Of a DNA stretch of 64,000 nucleotides, positions 44,542 through 53,165 are shown piece after piece. This stretch comes from Agromyces allii. Lineage in GTDB: Bacteria > Actinomycetota > Actinomycetes > Actinomycetales > Microbacteriaceae. The stretch spans positions 248,001-312,000 of the forward strand of contig NZ_WBIN01000001.1 of NCBI RefSeq assembly GCF_009749385.1, read 5' to 3'. Each line of letters begins with the position of its first letter. The first letter of the stretch is position 1. The notes beneath the pieces were generated by a model. The model made no database searches. It was not told where the DNA came from and was given only the letters and a program-made list of their open reading frames with translations. A program made the translations under genes and the position numbers.

Positions 44542-46233
44542 TCAGGCCTCGGTGACGCGCCCGCCCTCGACGTGCCAGCGCCGGTCGAGGTTCACGTGAT
44601 CGAGCATGCGGCGGTCGTGGGTCACGAGCAGGAGGGTGCCCTCGTAGCCCTCGAGCGCCTGCTCGAGCTGCTCGATCGCGATCAGGTCGAGGTGGTTCGT
44701 GGGTTCGTCGAGCACGAGCACGTTGACCCCGCGCGACTGCAGCAGCGCCATGCCGGCGCGCGTGCGCTCCCCGGGCGAGAGGTCGTCGACGGCTCGCAGC
44801 ACGTGGTCGGCCTTGAGGCCGAACTTCGCGAGCAGGGTGCGCACCTCGCCTGAGCTGAGCTCGGGCACGAGCGCCTCGAAGGCGTCGGCCAGCGGCATCC
44901 GCCCTGCGAGTTGCGATCGCGCCTGGTCGATCTCGCCGATCGCGACCGACGAACCGAGGCTCGCTCGCCCGCCGTCGGGCTCGATGCGCCCGAGCAGCAG
45001 CCCGAGCAGCGTCGACTTGCCGGCGCCGTTCGGGCCCGTGATGCCGATGCGGTCGCCCGCCTGCACCTGCAGCGACACCGGGCCGAGCGTGAAGTCGCCC
45101 CGGGTCACGGATGCCGCGGCGAGCGTCGCGACCACGGCCGACGACCGCGGCGCCCGGCCGATCGTGAACTCGAGCTTCCACTCCTTGCGGGGCTCCTCGA
45201 CCTCGTCGAGGCGTGCGATGCGGCTCTCCATCTGGCGCACCTTCTGCGCCTGCTTCTCACTCGACTCGCTCGCGGCCTTACGGCGGATCTTGTCGTTGTC
45301 GGGCGACTTCTTCATGGCGTTGCGCACGCCCTGGCTCGACCACTCGCGCTGCACGCGGGCGCGCGAGACGAGGTCGGCCTTCTTGGCCGCGAACTCGTCG
45401 TAGTCCTCGCGCGCATGGCGGCGCACGGTCTCCCGCTCTTCGAGGTACGCGTCGTAGCCGCCGCCGTAGAGCCGGTTGGAGTGCTGGGCGAGGTCGAGTT
45501 CGAGCACCTTCGTGACCGTGCGGGCGAGGAACTCGCGGTCGTGGCTCACGAGCACCACTCCCCCGCGCAGTCCGGCGACGAACGCCTCGAGGCGTGCGAG
45601 TCCGTCGAGGTCGAGGTCGTTCGTGGGCTCGTCGAGCAGTACGAGGTCGAAGCGCGAGCTGATGAGCGCGGCAAGGCCCACGCGCGCAGCCTGGCCGCCG
45701 GAGAGTCCGGTCATCAGCGAGTCGGGGGTGATGACGGGGGTGTCGGATGTCGCGGCGTCGCCGCTCGCGCCGACCGAGAGTCCGAGCTCCGCCAGCACCG
45801 CGGGCAGCCGCTCGTCGAGGTCGGCCGCGCCGGCGGCGAGCCAGCGCTCGAGGGCGACCGAGTACTCCTCGCCGGGGTCGACCCCGTCGGGCACCTCGGT
45901 CGCGCCGAGCAGTTCGGCCGCGGCATCCATGCGGGCGGATGCCTCGGCGCAGCCCGTGCGACGTGCGACGTACTGCGCGATCGTCTCGCCGTCGAGGCGT
46001 TCGTGCTCCTGCGGCAGCCAGCCGACGAAGGCGTCGCTCGGGGCGAGCGACACGGTGCCCGCGAGCGCCGGGATCGCCCCGCCGAGGATGCCGAGCAGCG
46101 TCGACTTGCCGGCGCCGTTCGCGCCCACGACGCCGACGACGTCGCCCGGCGCGACCGTGAGGTCGAGGTCTTCGAACAGCGTGCGATGGGCGTATCCGCC
46201 GGCGAGGCCCTGGGCCACGAGTGTTGCAGTCAC
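44542..46233 (-). CDS. ABC-F family ATPase
   Basis: A 563-aa soluble protein with two ABC cassettes and no membrane part, of the ABC-F class that acts on ribosomes (translation factor or antibiotic protection). Cassette 1: GANGAGKST (about 37-45), LSGGQAARVGLA, LVLLDEPTNDLD. A charged linker (about 270-345, with Lys/Arg-rich KKSPDNDKIRRKAASE) corresponds to the P-site tRNA-interaction motif. Cassette 2: GPNGAGKST, LSPGERTRAGMA, LVLDEPTNHLD. GTG 46233 follows TAGGGT by exactly six bases, so translation is leaderless. Housekeeping versus resistance cannot be decided. Confidence 0.92.
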   Translation of the reverse strand: MTATLVAQGLAGGYAHRTLFEDLDLTVAPGDVVGVVGANGAGKSTLLGILGGAIPALAGTVSLAPSDAFVGWLPQEHERLDGETIAQYVARRTGCAEASARMDAAAELLGATEVPDGVDPGEEYSVALERWLAAGAADLDERLPAVLAELGLSVGASGDAATSDTPVITPDSLMTGLSGGQAARVGLAALISSRFDLVLLDEPTNDLDLDGLARLEAFVAGLRGGVVLVSHDREFLARTVTKVLELDLAQHSNRLYGGGYDAYLEERETVRRHAREDYDEFAAKKADLVSRARVQREWSSQGVRNAMKKSPDNDKIRRKAASESSEKQAQKVRQMESRIARLDEVEEPRKEWKLEFTIGRAPRSSAVVATLAAASVTRGDFTLGPVSLQVQAGDRIGITGPNGAGKSTLLGLLLGRIEPDGGRASLGSSVAIGEIDQARSQLAGRMPLADAFEALVPELSSGEVRTLLAKFGLKADHVLRAVDDLSPGERTRAGMALLQSRGVNVLVLDEPTNHLDLIAIEQLEQALEGYEGTLLLVTHDRRMLDHVNLDRRWHVEGGRVTEA

Positions 46234-46310
46234 CGGACAACCCTAGTCAGCGCGGGGCTGTGAGGTCGCCGCCGCACGACCCCGAGGTCGATGGCGGTTC
46301 GCAGCGCCGC

Positions 46311-47102
46311 TCAGCGCCGCCAGAGGTACGGCGTCGTCGTCGAGACCTTGACGAGACCCGAGCGCTCGAGGATCGGCCGGGAGAACTCGGTCGAGTCGCT
46401 GTGGATCAGCGTCTTGCCGTGCGCGAGCGCCGACCTGGCGCGCGCCGCGGTCAGGGCGCGGTAGATGCCGCGTCCGCGCCACGGTTCGCGCGTGGCCCCG
46501 CCCCAGATGCCCGCAAAGTCGGTGTCCGCGACCGGCTCGAGCCGCCCGGCGCTGACGATCTCGCCGTCGGACGTCTCGGCGACCCACAGCTCCATGCCGT
46601 CGTCGAGCGCGAGGCGTCGCAGGAGCGCGTCGGCCATCGCATCCGACACGGGATCGCCGAAGACCTCGTCCTGCATGGCGCTCATGGCGCGCACGTCGGA
46701 CTCCTCGCCGATGCGTCGCAGTGCGATGCCGTCGGGCAGCGGAACCTCGGCCGTGAGCCCGGCGGCCTCGCCGATCATGATCGACTCGGGCTCGTCGGCC
46801 TCGAACCCGTGCGCGAGCAGGGTCTCGTGCAGGCCCGGCGCCACGTCGTGGCCGCGGGTCTTCCACTCGAACCTCGTGATCTCGGGCGCGGCCTCGTAGT
46901 GCGCGACCGCTCCGGCGACGAGTTCGGCGATGCCGGCGGCATCCGCCCCGCCGAGGTCGCGGTACGTGACGAACCCGCGGCCGCCCGCGAAGGTCACGAG
47001 CCGCAACGGCCCGAGGCGTTCGACCGCGATGGCACTCGGCGTCTCGGCATCCGTTCGCAACTGGTCGTCGTAGGCCTGCAGCAGGCGCGCGCCGTCGGTC
47101 AT
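46311..47102 (-). CDS. GNAT family N-acetyltransferase
   Basis: A 263-aa protein with the GNAT fold in its second half (about 120-260): EPVADTDFAGIWGGATRE, then the acetyl-CoA loop RGRGIYRALTAARARSA and the end SGLVKVSTTTPYLWRR. The first ~110 residues look like a second, degenerate GNAT half, so this may be a tandem-type acetyltransferase. It starts 8 bases after the NIPSNAP-like gene, so the two are probably cotranscribed. Confidence 0.85.
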   Translation of the reverse strand: MTDGARLLQAYDDQLRTDAETPSAIAVERLGPLRLVTFAGGRGFVTYRDLGGADAAGIAELVAGAVAHYEAAPEITRFEWKTRGHDVAPGLHETLLAHGFEADEPESIMIGEAAGLTAEVPLPDGIALRRIGEESDVRAMSAMQDEVFGDPVSDAMADALLRRLALDDGMELWVAETSDGEIVSAGRLEPVADTDFAGIWGGATREPWRGRGIYRALTAARARSALAHGKTLIHSDSTEFSRPILERSGLVKVSTTTPYLWRR

Positions 47103-47110
47103 CGCGCGAG

Positions 47111-47425
47111 TCACTCGAAGACGGGCGCGAGGAAGCGGCGCTCGTAGCGGCGGATGCACTTCGTCTCGACGGCGAACCGGTAGGCCTCGACGCACTCGGC
47201 GTCGGTGGCCGAGGCGATGCGGTACTGCTCGTAGTCGGCGAGCGACGGGAACGTGAACAGCGCGAACGCCTCGTCGCTGTCGCCCTCGCTCGGCAGGAAG
47301 TAGCCGTGGTGCGTGCCGCCGAGGCGGTTGACGAGGCGGATCCAGCGCTGCCCGTACTCGCGGAACTCCGCGAGCTTGTCGGCATCGATCTCGTAACGCA
47401 GGTGCACGGTGACAGGGTTGCTCAT
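47111..47425 (-). CDS. NIPSNAP family protein
   Basis: A 104-aa dimeric alpha/beta-barrel protein starting MSNPVTVHLRYEID, with the GGTHHGYFLPSEG stretch and the helix-strand pattern of NIPSNAP proteins. An ATG at 47434 would add three residues, but AGGA eight bases before the ATG at 47425 fits the shorter form. First gene of a probable pair with the GNAT gene; its function is unknown. Confidence 0.82.
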   Translation of the reverse strand: MSNPVTVHLRYEIDADKLAEFREYGQRWIRLVNRLGGTHHGYFLPSEGDSDEAFALFTFPSLADYEQYRIASATDAECVEAYRFAVETKCIRRYERRFLAPVFE

Positions 47426-47548
47426 CCGAGACATCCTGCCCTATCTCCGCGGGTGTCGCGCCGACGGGGACGTCGTCGCCTCGCCGCACCGCCTGGCGAT
47501 TCCGCGAGCATTCCGAAACGGACATATGCGGTCGCATACGGTTGCCGG

Positions 47549-48127
47549 GTGCTCCGACGACTCCTCTCCCGCGCGTATTGGGCCTGCAGCCGATGGACGC
47601 TCGTGAGCGAGGCGGCGCCCGGCCGCCCCAGCGTGCTGATCGGCGCACCGCACACGTCGAACTGGGACTTCGTGCTCATGCTCGGCATCGCATGGCGGCT
47701 CGGCATCGAGTTCCGCTGGCTCGGCAAGAAGAGCCTCTTCACGGGCTGGCGCGGCCCGATCATGCGCGGGCTCGGCGGCATCCCCGTCGACCGCGACGAC
47801 CCGAGCCGGGTCGTCGGCGAGGTCGTCGATCGCATCCGCGGCGGCGAGGTCTTCGGCCTCGTCGTGACGCCCGACGGCACGCGCGGCAACAACACGTACT
47901 GGAAGTCGGGCTTCTACCGCATCGCCCGCGAGACCGGCATGCCGGTCACCCTCGGCTACGTCGACCGCACCACGATGTCGGCCGGCCTCGGCCCGACGAT
48001 CGACCTCACGGGCGACGTGGCGGCCGACATGAGCACGATCCGCGCGTTCTACGCCGACAAGGCGGGGCTCCGACCGGAGTTCCGAACGGAGCCGCGCCTG
48101 CGCGACGAGACGGCCGAGGGCGTCTGA
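47549..48127 (+). CDS. Acyltransferase family protein (PlsC-like)
   Basis: A 192-aa membrane-associated acyltransferase. The HX4D catalytic motif is HTSNWDF (about 37-43), followed by the acceptor-binding block GLGGIPVDRDDPS and the TPDGTRG segment. The start is GTG: TACGGT stands exactly six bases upstream, and the leaderless product begins VLRRLLSRAYW. It could acylate lysophosphatidic acid or another lipid; it is smaller than housekeeping PlsC. A hairpin follows 18 bases after the stop. Confidence 0.86.
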   Translation: MLRRLLSRAYWACSRWTLVSEAAPGRPSVLIGAPHTSNWDFVLMLGIAWRLGIEFRWLGKKSLFTGWRGPIMRGLGGIPVDRDDPSRVVGEVVDRIRGGEVFGLVVTPDGTRGNNTYWKSGFYRIARETGMPVTLGYVDRTTMSAGLGPTIDLTGDVAADMSTIRAFYADKAGLRPEFRTEPRLRDETAEGV

Positions 48128-48145
48128 CCCGGTCCGACGTGCGAA

Positions 48146-48178
48146 ACGGCCCACGTCGACGGATTCGACGTGGGCCGT
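48146..48178. terminator. Bidirectional hairpin between convergent genes
   Basis: Perfect 14-bp stem (48146-48159 and 48165-48178) with a five-base loop between the acyltransferase gene and the sigma-associated membrane gene. Confidence 0.8.
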
Positions 48179-48182
48179 TCGA

Positions 48183-49607
48183 CTACTCGGTCGGCGTCGA
48201 GAAGTCGAGCTTCGACTCGGCGACGGCGATGACCGACCACGTGCCGCCACCGGCATCCGTGAACTCGTAGGCCGGAACGATCAGCACGCTGCCGTCGGGC
48301 TGCCACTGGCTGGCGAGGCCGAGTCGTGCGCTCACGATCTCGACCTGGTTCACCGGCCACGAGATCGAGGCGCCGGATGTCGGCACCGCCGGCGGCTCGG
48401 TCGGCGGCACCCACTCCGTCGCCGCATCGGCGACGGCGCCCTCGCGGTACAGGATCGGCAGGGCCGTCATCTGCGCACCGAAGCGCGGGTCGGAGAGGCG
48501 TTCGAATGCGTCCTGCTCGCTGACGATCTCGTACTCGCCGAGCGGGACGATGTCGGCGAGCGCGCCGTAGGCGTTGAGCAGGCCCTTCTCGGTGACCTCG
48601 GCCGTCCAGCTCTGGTCGACCCGCTGGCCGTCGATGACGGGCCACGCCTGCGCGGTGCGCGTGACCGATCCCTCCCACGTCTCCGACGTGTACTCGAAGG
48701 CATCGGCATCGCGGCCCGTCGAGGTGATGAGCGTGCGGAGCGCGTCGATCGCGGTCGCCTCGCTCGGCGCCGAGCCGGTCGGCTGGCACGGCTCGACGAT
48801 GCCGGGCTCGATGCTCGGGTCGGTCGCGGGGTCGACGGCGTCGCCGCCCTCCGACCCGTCGGAGCTGCCGGTGCCGTCACCCGTCGCGGGGCACGACCAC
48901 GGGTCGAGGCTCGGGTCGTAGAACGAGAAGCCGAGCGTGCCGTCGAGGCCGACGGTGAGGCTGGCCGCCGTGCCGTCCTGCGAGCCGACGGTCCAGGCTC
49001 CGTTCGCCAGCTCGGGTGTGCCCTCGACGCCGAGTGCTGCGGCGAGCGCCGCGACCGTCTCGACGTTCGACGCCGCACGGGCGTCGTAGCCGTACCCGGC
49101 CGCGGTGCCGGCCGTCGTGCCGAGGCCCGACGAGCTGAACTCGTTGCGCCCGAAGCCGCCGTAGGGATAGCTCATGTCGGCGGACATCTTGTTCGACGTG
49201 CCCGCTCCCGCCCGAGCGTCGGCGCCCGTCGCCATCTCGGGGGCGGCCGCACCGCCCGAGACGCCCTGCAGCGAGATCGCCGGGGCCGCGTCGCTCGCGA
49301 GGTTCGAAGGCCCGCCGTTCGCCGCACCGACCGCGTAGCCCGCACCGCCGAACACGACGAGGGATGCCGCGACCGCCGCGGCGGGGATCCAGCGCGGGCG
49401 ACGGCGCACCCGCTCGGCGCCCAGGTCGGTGACGGGGGCCGCGGGTGCGGCGGTCTCACCGGGTGCGGCGGTCTCCGTGGATGCGGTCGCCTCGCCCGTC
49501 GCCGCGGCGACGACCTCGTCGACGAAGCCCGCGCGCGGCTCGACGCCGGCGGCGGGGTCGGCGGCGCGCAGCCGCGCCTCGGGATCGAGTTCGTGGTCGT
49601 CGTTCAT
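48183..49607 (-). CDS. Membrane protein downstream of ECF sigma factor, possible anti-sigma
   Basis: A 474-aa protein with a ~70-residue acidic cytoplasmic part, a basic RVRRRPRWIP, one TM (about 75-98) and a large extracellular part rich in Gly/Ser/Thr and acidic residues. Position after the sigma gene and topology suggest an anti-sigma factor. The zinc anti-sigma HxxxCxxC motif is absent from the cytoplasmic part, so the mode of sigma binding is unclear. ATG 49607 follows GGAGGG. A 144-base gap separates it from the sigma gene. Confidence 0.75.
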   Translation of the reverse strand: MNDDHELDPEARLRAADPAAGVEPRAGFVDEVVAAATGEATASTETAAPGETAAPAAPVTDLGAERVRRRPRWIPAAAVAASLVVFGGAGYAVGAANGGPSNLASDAAPAISLQGVSGGAAAPEMATGADARAGAGTSNKMSADMSYPYGGFGRNEFSSSGLGTTAGTAAGYGYDARAASNVETVAALAAALGVEGTPELANGAWTVGSQDGTAASLTVGLDGTLGFSFYDPSLDPWSCPATGDGTGSSDGSEGGDAVDPATDPSIEPGIVEPCQPTGSAPSEATAIDALRTLITSTGRDADAFEYTSETWEGSVTRTAQAWPVIDGQRVDQSWTAEVTEKGLLNAYGALADIVPLGEYEIVSEQDAFERLSDPRFGAQMTALPILYREGAVADAATEWVPPTEPPAVPTSGASISWPVNQVEIVSARLGLASQWQPDGSVLIVPAYEFTDAGGGTWSVIAVAESKLDFSTPTE

Positions 49608-49751
49608 GGGGATCACCCTCCGGAGTGCGCGGTGCTGGGGTCTGTGGCTTCGAACGCCGTGGTGCAGAGATCCGCGTTCACTGGGAGATATGTCGTTCGG
49701 GGTCCGAACCTTGCACGGCGGCCCGCTCGGCCGCTCCGGCACCCGGTGCCG

Positions 49752-50357
49752 CTAGAACGACAGCCGCTCGCCCCACGCCTCGCGCAGGCGCTTGCGGGCT
49801 CGCGACAGCGCGGCATCCGCCCCGGATCGGGAGATCTCGAGCACGGCCGCGAGTTCTTCGCCGTCGAGGCCCTCCCAGGCGTGCAGCAGCAGGATGCGCC
49901 GGTCGCGCTCGCCCACGCTCTCGAGCGCGCCGCGCAGCTCGGCGTCGAACAGCACGCTCAGCTCGGGATCTTCGCGCACGCGCACGGCACCCGACTCGGG
50001 CACCTCGTCGACGGGCAGGTCGACGTGCTTGCGGCGGTGGTTCGCGAGCGTGAAGCCCGCAGTGCGGTAGAGCCACGGCAGCACGGCCTCGGCCGGCACG
50101 TCGGCGCGGCGGCGCCAAGCCGTGGCGAAGACCTCGGCGGCGAGATCCTCGGCGTCCTGACGGGGACCGCGGCGGGCGAAGTAGCGCACGAGCGCGGTCG
50201 AATGCTCGCGCACGACCGCGGTGAACCACGCGCGATCGGTGTCGGAGTTCACGGGTTCGGAGCTCTCGGCGGCGCTCACGGGTTCGGGGCTCGCGGGGTC
50301 GGCCACCGCCACCTCCTCGGTCGGGTCGGTGCTGGCGTCGGTGCTGGCGGTCGTCAC
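49752..50357 (-). CDS. ECF-type RNA polymerase sigma factor
   Basis: A 201-aa sigma-70 family protein. Region 2 is at about 40-105 (RYFARRGPRQDAEDLAAEVF, then AWRRR), and region 4 at about 145-195 has the helix-turn-helix LDGEELAAVLEISRSGADAA. The start is GTG 50357, with CACAAT six bases upstream as a weak -10. The first ~35 residues are low-complexity Ala/Glu/Pro. The gene downstream encodes a membrane protein that may hold it inactive. The signal is unknown. Confidence 0.9.
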   Translation of the reverse strand: MTTASTDASTDPTEEVAVADPASPEPVSAAESSEPVNSDTDRAWFTAVVREHSTALVRYFARRGPRQDAEDLAAEVFATAWRRRADVPAEAVLPWLYRTAGFTLANHRRKHVDLPVDEVPESGAVRVREDPELSVLFDAELRGALESVGERDRRILLLHAWEGLDGEELAAVLEISRSGADAALSRARKRLREAWGERLSF

Positions 50358-50503
50358 GACATGATTGTGTCGGCCTGGCCGCGAGTCTTGCACGCGCACG
50401 AACCGATTTCGGGCCCGGCGCGCTCGAACGCCCGTTCCGCCTAGTCTTGAGAGGTGCCGCCCGGCCTTCCCGTGCGGCGCGGGGCATCGAAGAAGGGGTC
50501 ACC

Positions 50504-50857
50504 GTGAAGATCGCGCAACTCGAGCGATTCGTCGCCATCGTCGATGCCGACGTGCACGTTCCACGCGCCGCAGAGGCGCTCGGCGTGCCGCTCGCCTCGC
50601 TCTACTCGACCATCGACAAGCTCGAGGAGGAGACCGGGATGCCGCTCTTCACCCGCGCCAAGTCGGGCTGGGGGCTCACCGAGGCCGGCGCGCTGCTGCT
50701 CGACGAGGCGCACCGTCGCATCGCCGAAGCCCCGGCCGTGCCCGATTCCAAGCCCGCCGTGCCCGCCGGCGGCAAGGCGAAGGCTTCGAAGGGCAAGGGC
50801 CGCGCGCCGATCGTGAAGGGCGAGCCCAAGCCCTACAAGAAGCGCCAGGGCCGCTAG
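50504..50857 (+). CDS. Solo LysR-type HTH protein with basic tail
   Basis: A 117-aa protein. The first ~75 residues are a LysR-type winged helix (MKIAQLERFVAIVDADVHVP, then LEEETGMPLFTRAKSGWGLT). The effector-binding domain is missing and is replaced by a Lys/Pro/Gly-rich tail (GGKAKASKGKGRAP). This is not a recent truncation, since the tail is unlike a LysR domain. GAAGGGG precedes the GTG. It may act as a small nucleoid-like or accessory DNA-binding protein. Confidence 0.85.
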   Translation: MKIAQLERFVAIVDADVHVPRAAEALGVPLASLYSTIDKLEEETGMPLFTRAKSGWGLTEAGALLLDEAHRRIAEAPAVPDSKPAVPAGGKAKASKGKGRAPIVKGEPKPYKKRQGR

Positions 50858-50927
50858 GCCGCCCGCTCCCAGCGTTCTCCCCGGCGCCGCACAGAGTCGC
50901 CCCATCCCGCCGCGGTATCGTCGCGGC

Positions 50928-51737
50928 ATGCAGAACGAGCAGCCGGATGTCGCCGCGAGCGACGATTCGACCCTCGGACTCACGCTTAGCGGCGGCGCGT
51001 CGTTCGGCGCCGCACACGTCGGCGTGCTGCAGGAGCTGGCCGAACGCGGCATCCGCCCCGGCATCGCCGTCGGCACGAGTTCGGGCGCGCTCGTCGCGGC
51101 CGCCTACGCGGCCGGATTCGACGCCGAGCAGATCGCGCGGGCCACGCTGACGTTCCGCTGGCGCGAGATCGCGACGTGGTCGTTCGCACCCCGCCTGGCG
51201 CTGCTCGACACCGGCGTGCTCGACGCGTCCGTGCGTCGCGTGTTCGGCCGCGATCCGCTGATCGAGGAGCTGCCGCGCCGATTCGCCGCCGTCGCGACCG
51301 ATCTGCGCGCGCGAAAGGCCGTCACGCTCGACACCGGCTCGCTGAGCGCCGCCCTGCGCTCGACCATCGCCGTGCCCGGCCTGCTCTCCCCTGTGCGCCG
51401 CGACGGCGTGTGGCTCGCCGACGGCGGCATGATCGACAACGTGCCGGTCTCCGCCGCGCGCGAGCTCGGCGCCGCACGCGTCATCGTCGTGCGCCTGCAC
51501 GCGAAGTTCGAGAATGTTCGCATGATGCGCACCGTCAACCGCACCGCCGACCTCGTGCGCGACCCCTCGGTCGTGCTCATCCAGCCCGAGATGCAGGGCA
51601 TGGCGCAGTGGACGATGGCCGACGCGCCCCGCCTCATCGCCGAGGGGCGGCGGGCGGCCGCCGCCGCGCTCGATGCCGCCGCGCTGCGCGACGTGCCGTT
51701 CGAGTCGCCCGCGATGCTCGCACCCGCCCTCGCCTGA
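50928..51737 (+). CDS. Patatin-like phospholipase
   Basis: A 269-aa cytoplasmic serine lipase of the bacterial patatin/RssA group. The oxyanion loop is LSGGASFGAAHVGVLQ (about 20-35), the nucleophile is Ser51 in GTSSG, and the dyad Asp164 sits in ADGGMIDNVP. All catalytic residues are intact. TATCGT exactly six bases before the ATG indicates a leaderless transcript. No neighbour indicates a substrate. Confidence 0.92.
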   Translation: MQNEQPDVAASDDSTLGLTLSGGASFGAAHVGVLQELAERGIRPGIAVGTSSGALVAAAYAAGFDAEQIARATLTFRWREIATWSFAPRLALLDTGVLDASVRRVFGRDPLIEELPRRFAAVATDLRARKAVTLDTGSLSAALRSTIAVPGLLSPVRRDGVWLADGGMIDNVPVSAARELGAARVIVVRLHAKFENVRMMRTVNRTADLVRDPSVVLIQPEMQGMAQWTMADAPRLIAEGRRAAAAALDAAALRDVPFESPAMLAPALA

Positions 51738-51774
51738 GGTTCCCCGCGGCCGGTCGACCTGCGACCATGGGCGC

Positions 51775-52176
51775 ATGACGCGATATGCCATCGATGCGGA
51801 GGCCGCGCTGCAGATCATTCGCGACGACCTCGCCGTTCACCCCGGCCACCAGCTCGTCGCCCCTTCCGTGCTGCGCTCGCACGTGCTCTCGCAGCTCTAC
51901 CGCGACGTGCGCGAGGGCCGACTCGAGGAGCGCGCGGGCCGCGACCAGCTCGAGCGGCTCGCCGAGCTGAAGATGCGGCTCCTCGGCGACCGGGTGTCCC
52001 GCTCCACCGCGTGGAAGCTCGCCGCGCGCCTCGACTGGAGCGACACGACGCTCGCCGAGTACCTCGCCGTCGCGACCCTCCAGGCCGACGCGCTCATCAC
52101 CGCCGACCCCCGCCTCATCGTCGCGGCCGAGGGCCTGGTGCCGCTCGCGACGCTCGACGACCTGAGCCGCGCCTGA
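51775..52176 (+). CDS. PIN-like (VapC-like) protein, active site incomplete
   Basis: A 133-aa all-alpha/beta protein whose end (LAEYLAVATLQADALITADP) matches the second half of PIN-domain RNases. Candidate acidic residues are D7, D90 and D111, but the usual glutamate of the second motif is replaced by His36 in APSVLRSHVLSQL. No antitoxin-like ORF lies upstream; the preceding gene is the patatin. It may be an inactive or altered PIN protein rather than a toxin. Confidence 0.65.
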   Translation: MTRYAIDAEAALQIIRDDLAVHPGHQLVAPSVLRSHVLSQLYRDVREGRLEERAGRDQLERLAELKMRLLGDRVSRSTAWKLAARLDWSDTTLAEYLAVATLQADALITADPRLIVAAEGLVPLATLDDLSRA

Positions 52177-52218
52177 CGGCCACGTCCGACCCGCTGCTCC
52201 GCCGACGCCGGCGTGCGC

Positions 52219-52292
52219 AACTCAGGAGATCCGGCAGCATCCCCAGCGTGTCGCCGGCAACGCACGGCGCGCCGCCCGCTTCATCCGGAGTT
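52219..52292. repeat. Second copy of the ~75-bp inverted-repeat element
   Basis: Arms AACTCAGGAG (52219-52228) and ATCCGGAGTT (52283-52292) span 74 bp and match the element inside nadB (28125-28199) in arm sequence and length; the middle differs. It lies in the 299-base gap between the PIN-like gene and the coiled-coil gene. The rest of that gap shows only an AT-richer promoter-like stretch (TTTCAGATACGG, about 52386) before the next gene. Confidence 0.6.
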
Positions 52293-52475
52293 GTGCACGA
52301 ACACGTACCGCCGCTCTGACGGGCGGTCGCGTCCGTCACCCTCGACCGGCTTCATCTCGGATCGTCGCGTCGACGCGCGCGACCATTTCAGATACGGCGG
52401 CGCGGCACAACCCCTTGGCCGTCGGGCGACCCTGCGCGTTGAATGACGGGATCGCCCCCGAAAGGTGGAACACCC

Positions 52476-53123
52476 ATGGATTCGAGCATCTGGATCTGGA
52501 TCGTCGTCGCGATCGTCGTGATCGCGATCATCGTCGTCATCGTCGTGATCACCACGTCACGTCGCCGGACCGAGGCCAAGGTCGAGGCGGAGCGTCGACG
52601 CGCGGCTGAACTGCGCGAGAAGGCGGAGAACACCGCCCGCGACGCGCGTGAACAGGCGGCCGCCGCCTCGCAGGCGGAAGCCGACCGCCTCGCCGCGCAG
52701 TCGAACGCCGCGCAGGCCGAGGCCGATGCCGAGCGCGCCCGGCTGGACGCCGACCGTCTGGCCCGCGAGAGCGCCGACCGCCGCGAGCGAGCCGCGAGCC
52801 TCCAGGAGGAGGCCGACCGCCACGCGAGCCGCGCGGCCGAGGTCGATCCCGACAGGCCTGCCGCCGCCGATCATGCCGCCGCGACGACACCGGCTGCGGC
52901 TCAGCCCGACACCACGCCTCGCGCGACGGGCGGCCACGCCGCCCCGCCCATCGACGACGGCCGCACGGAGGCCCGAGCCGCGGCATCCGATGAGAACCCG
53001 GCCACGCCCGTGAGCGCGCGCCGAGCCGATCGAGACCCCCGGACCGACACGGACACGGGCATCGACACCGGCGCCGAATCCCGAACCGGGACGCCGCGCA
53101 GCACGGACGGCTCCGGCATCTGA
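52476..53123 (+). CDS. Membrane-anchored coiled-coil protein
   Basis: A 215-aa protein with an N-terminal TM made almost wholly of Ile/Val (about 4-27). A long Ala/Glu/Arg coiled coil (about 30-125) follows, then a disordered acidic Thr/Asp/Pro-rich tail (about 125-215). AAGGTGG precedes the ATG at 52476. No family beyond this architecture was recognised; a structural or stress role at the membrane is possible but not shown. Confidence 0.78.
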   Translation: MDSSIWIWIVVAIVVIAIIVVIVVITTSRRRTEAKVEAERRRAAELREKAENTARDAREQAAAASQAEADRLAAQSNAAQAEADAERARLDADRLARESADRRERAASLQEEADRHASRAAEVDPDRPAAADHAAATTPAAAQPDTTPRATGGHAAPPIDDGRTEARAAASDENPATPVSARRADRDPRTDTDTGIDTGAESRTGTPRSTDGSGI

Positions 53124-53165
53124 GCCCGGCCATGCCGGGGCCCGGTCACGCCCCGAGGGCCGAGG

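Noticed and set aside
50442-50456. TAGTCT six bases before a GTG at 50454, as a leaderless start for the solo LysR gene
   Set aside because: That GTG is out of frame with the LysR-type gene. The motif is more likely an ordinary -10 giving a leader with the Shine-Dalgarno sequence before GTG 50504.
51775-52176. VapBC toxin-antitoxin locus
   Set aside because: No antitoxin-like ORF overlaps or precedes the PIN-like gene, and a key acidic residue is missing.
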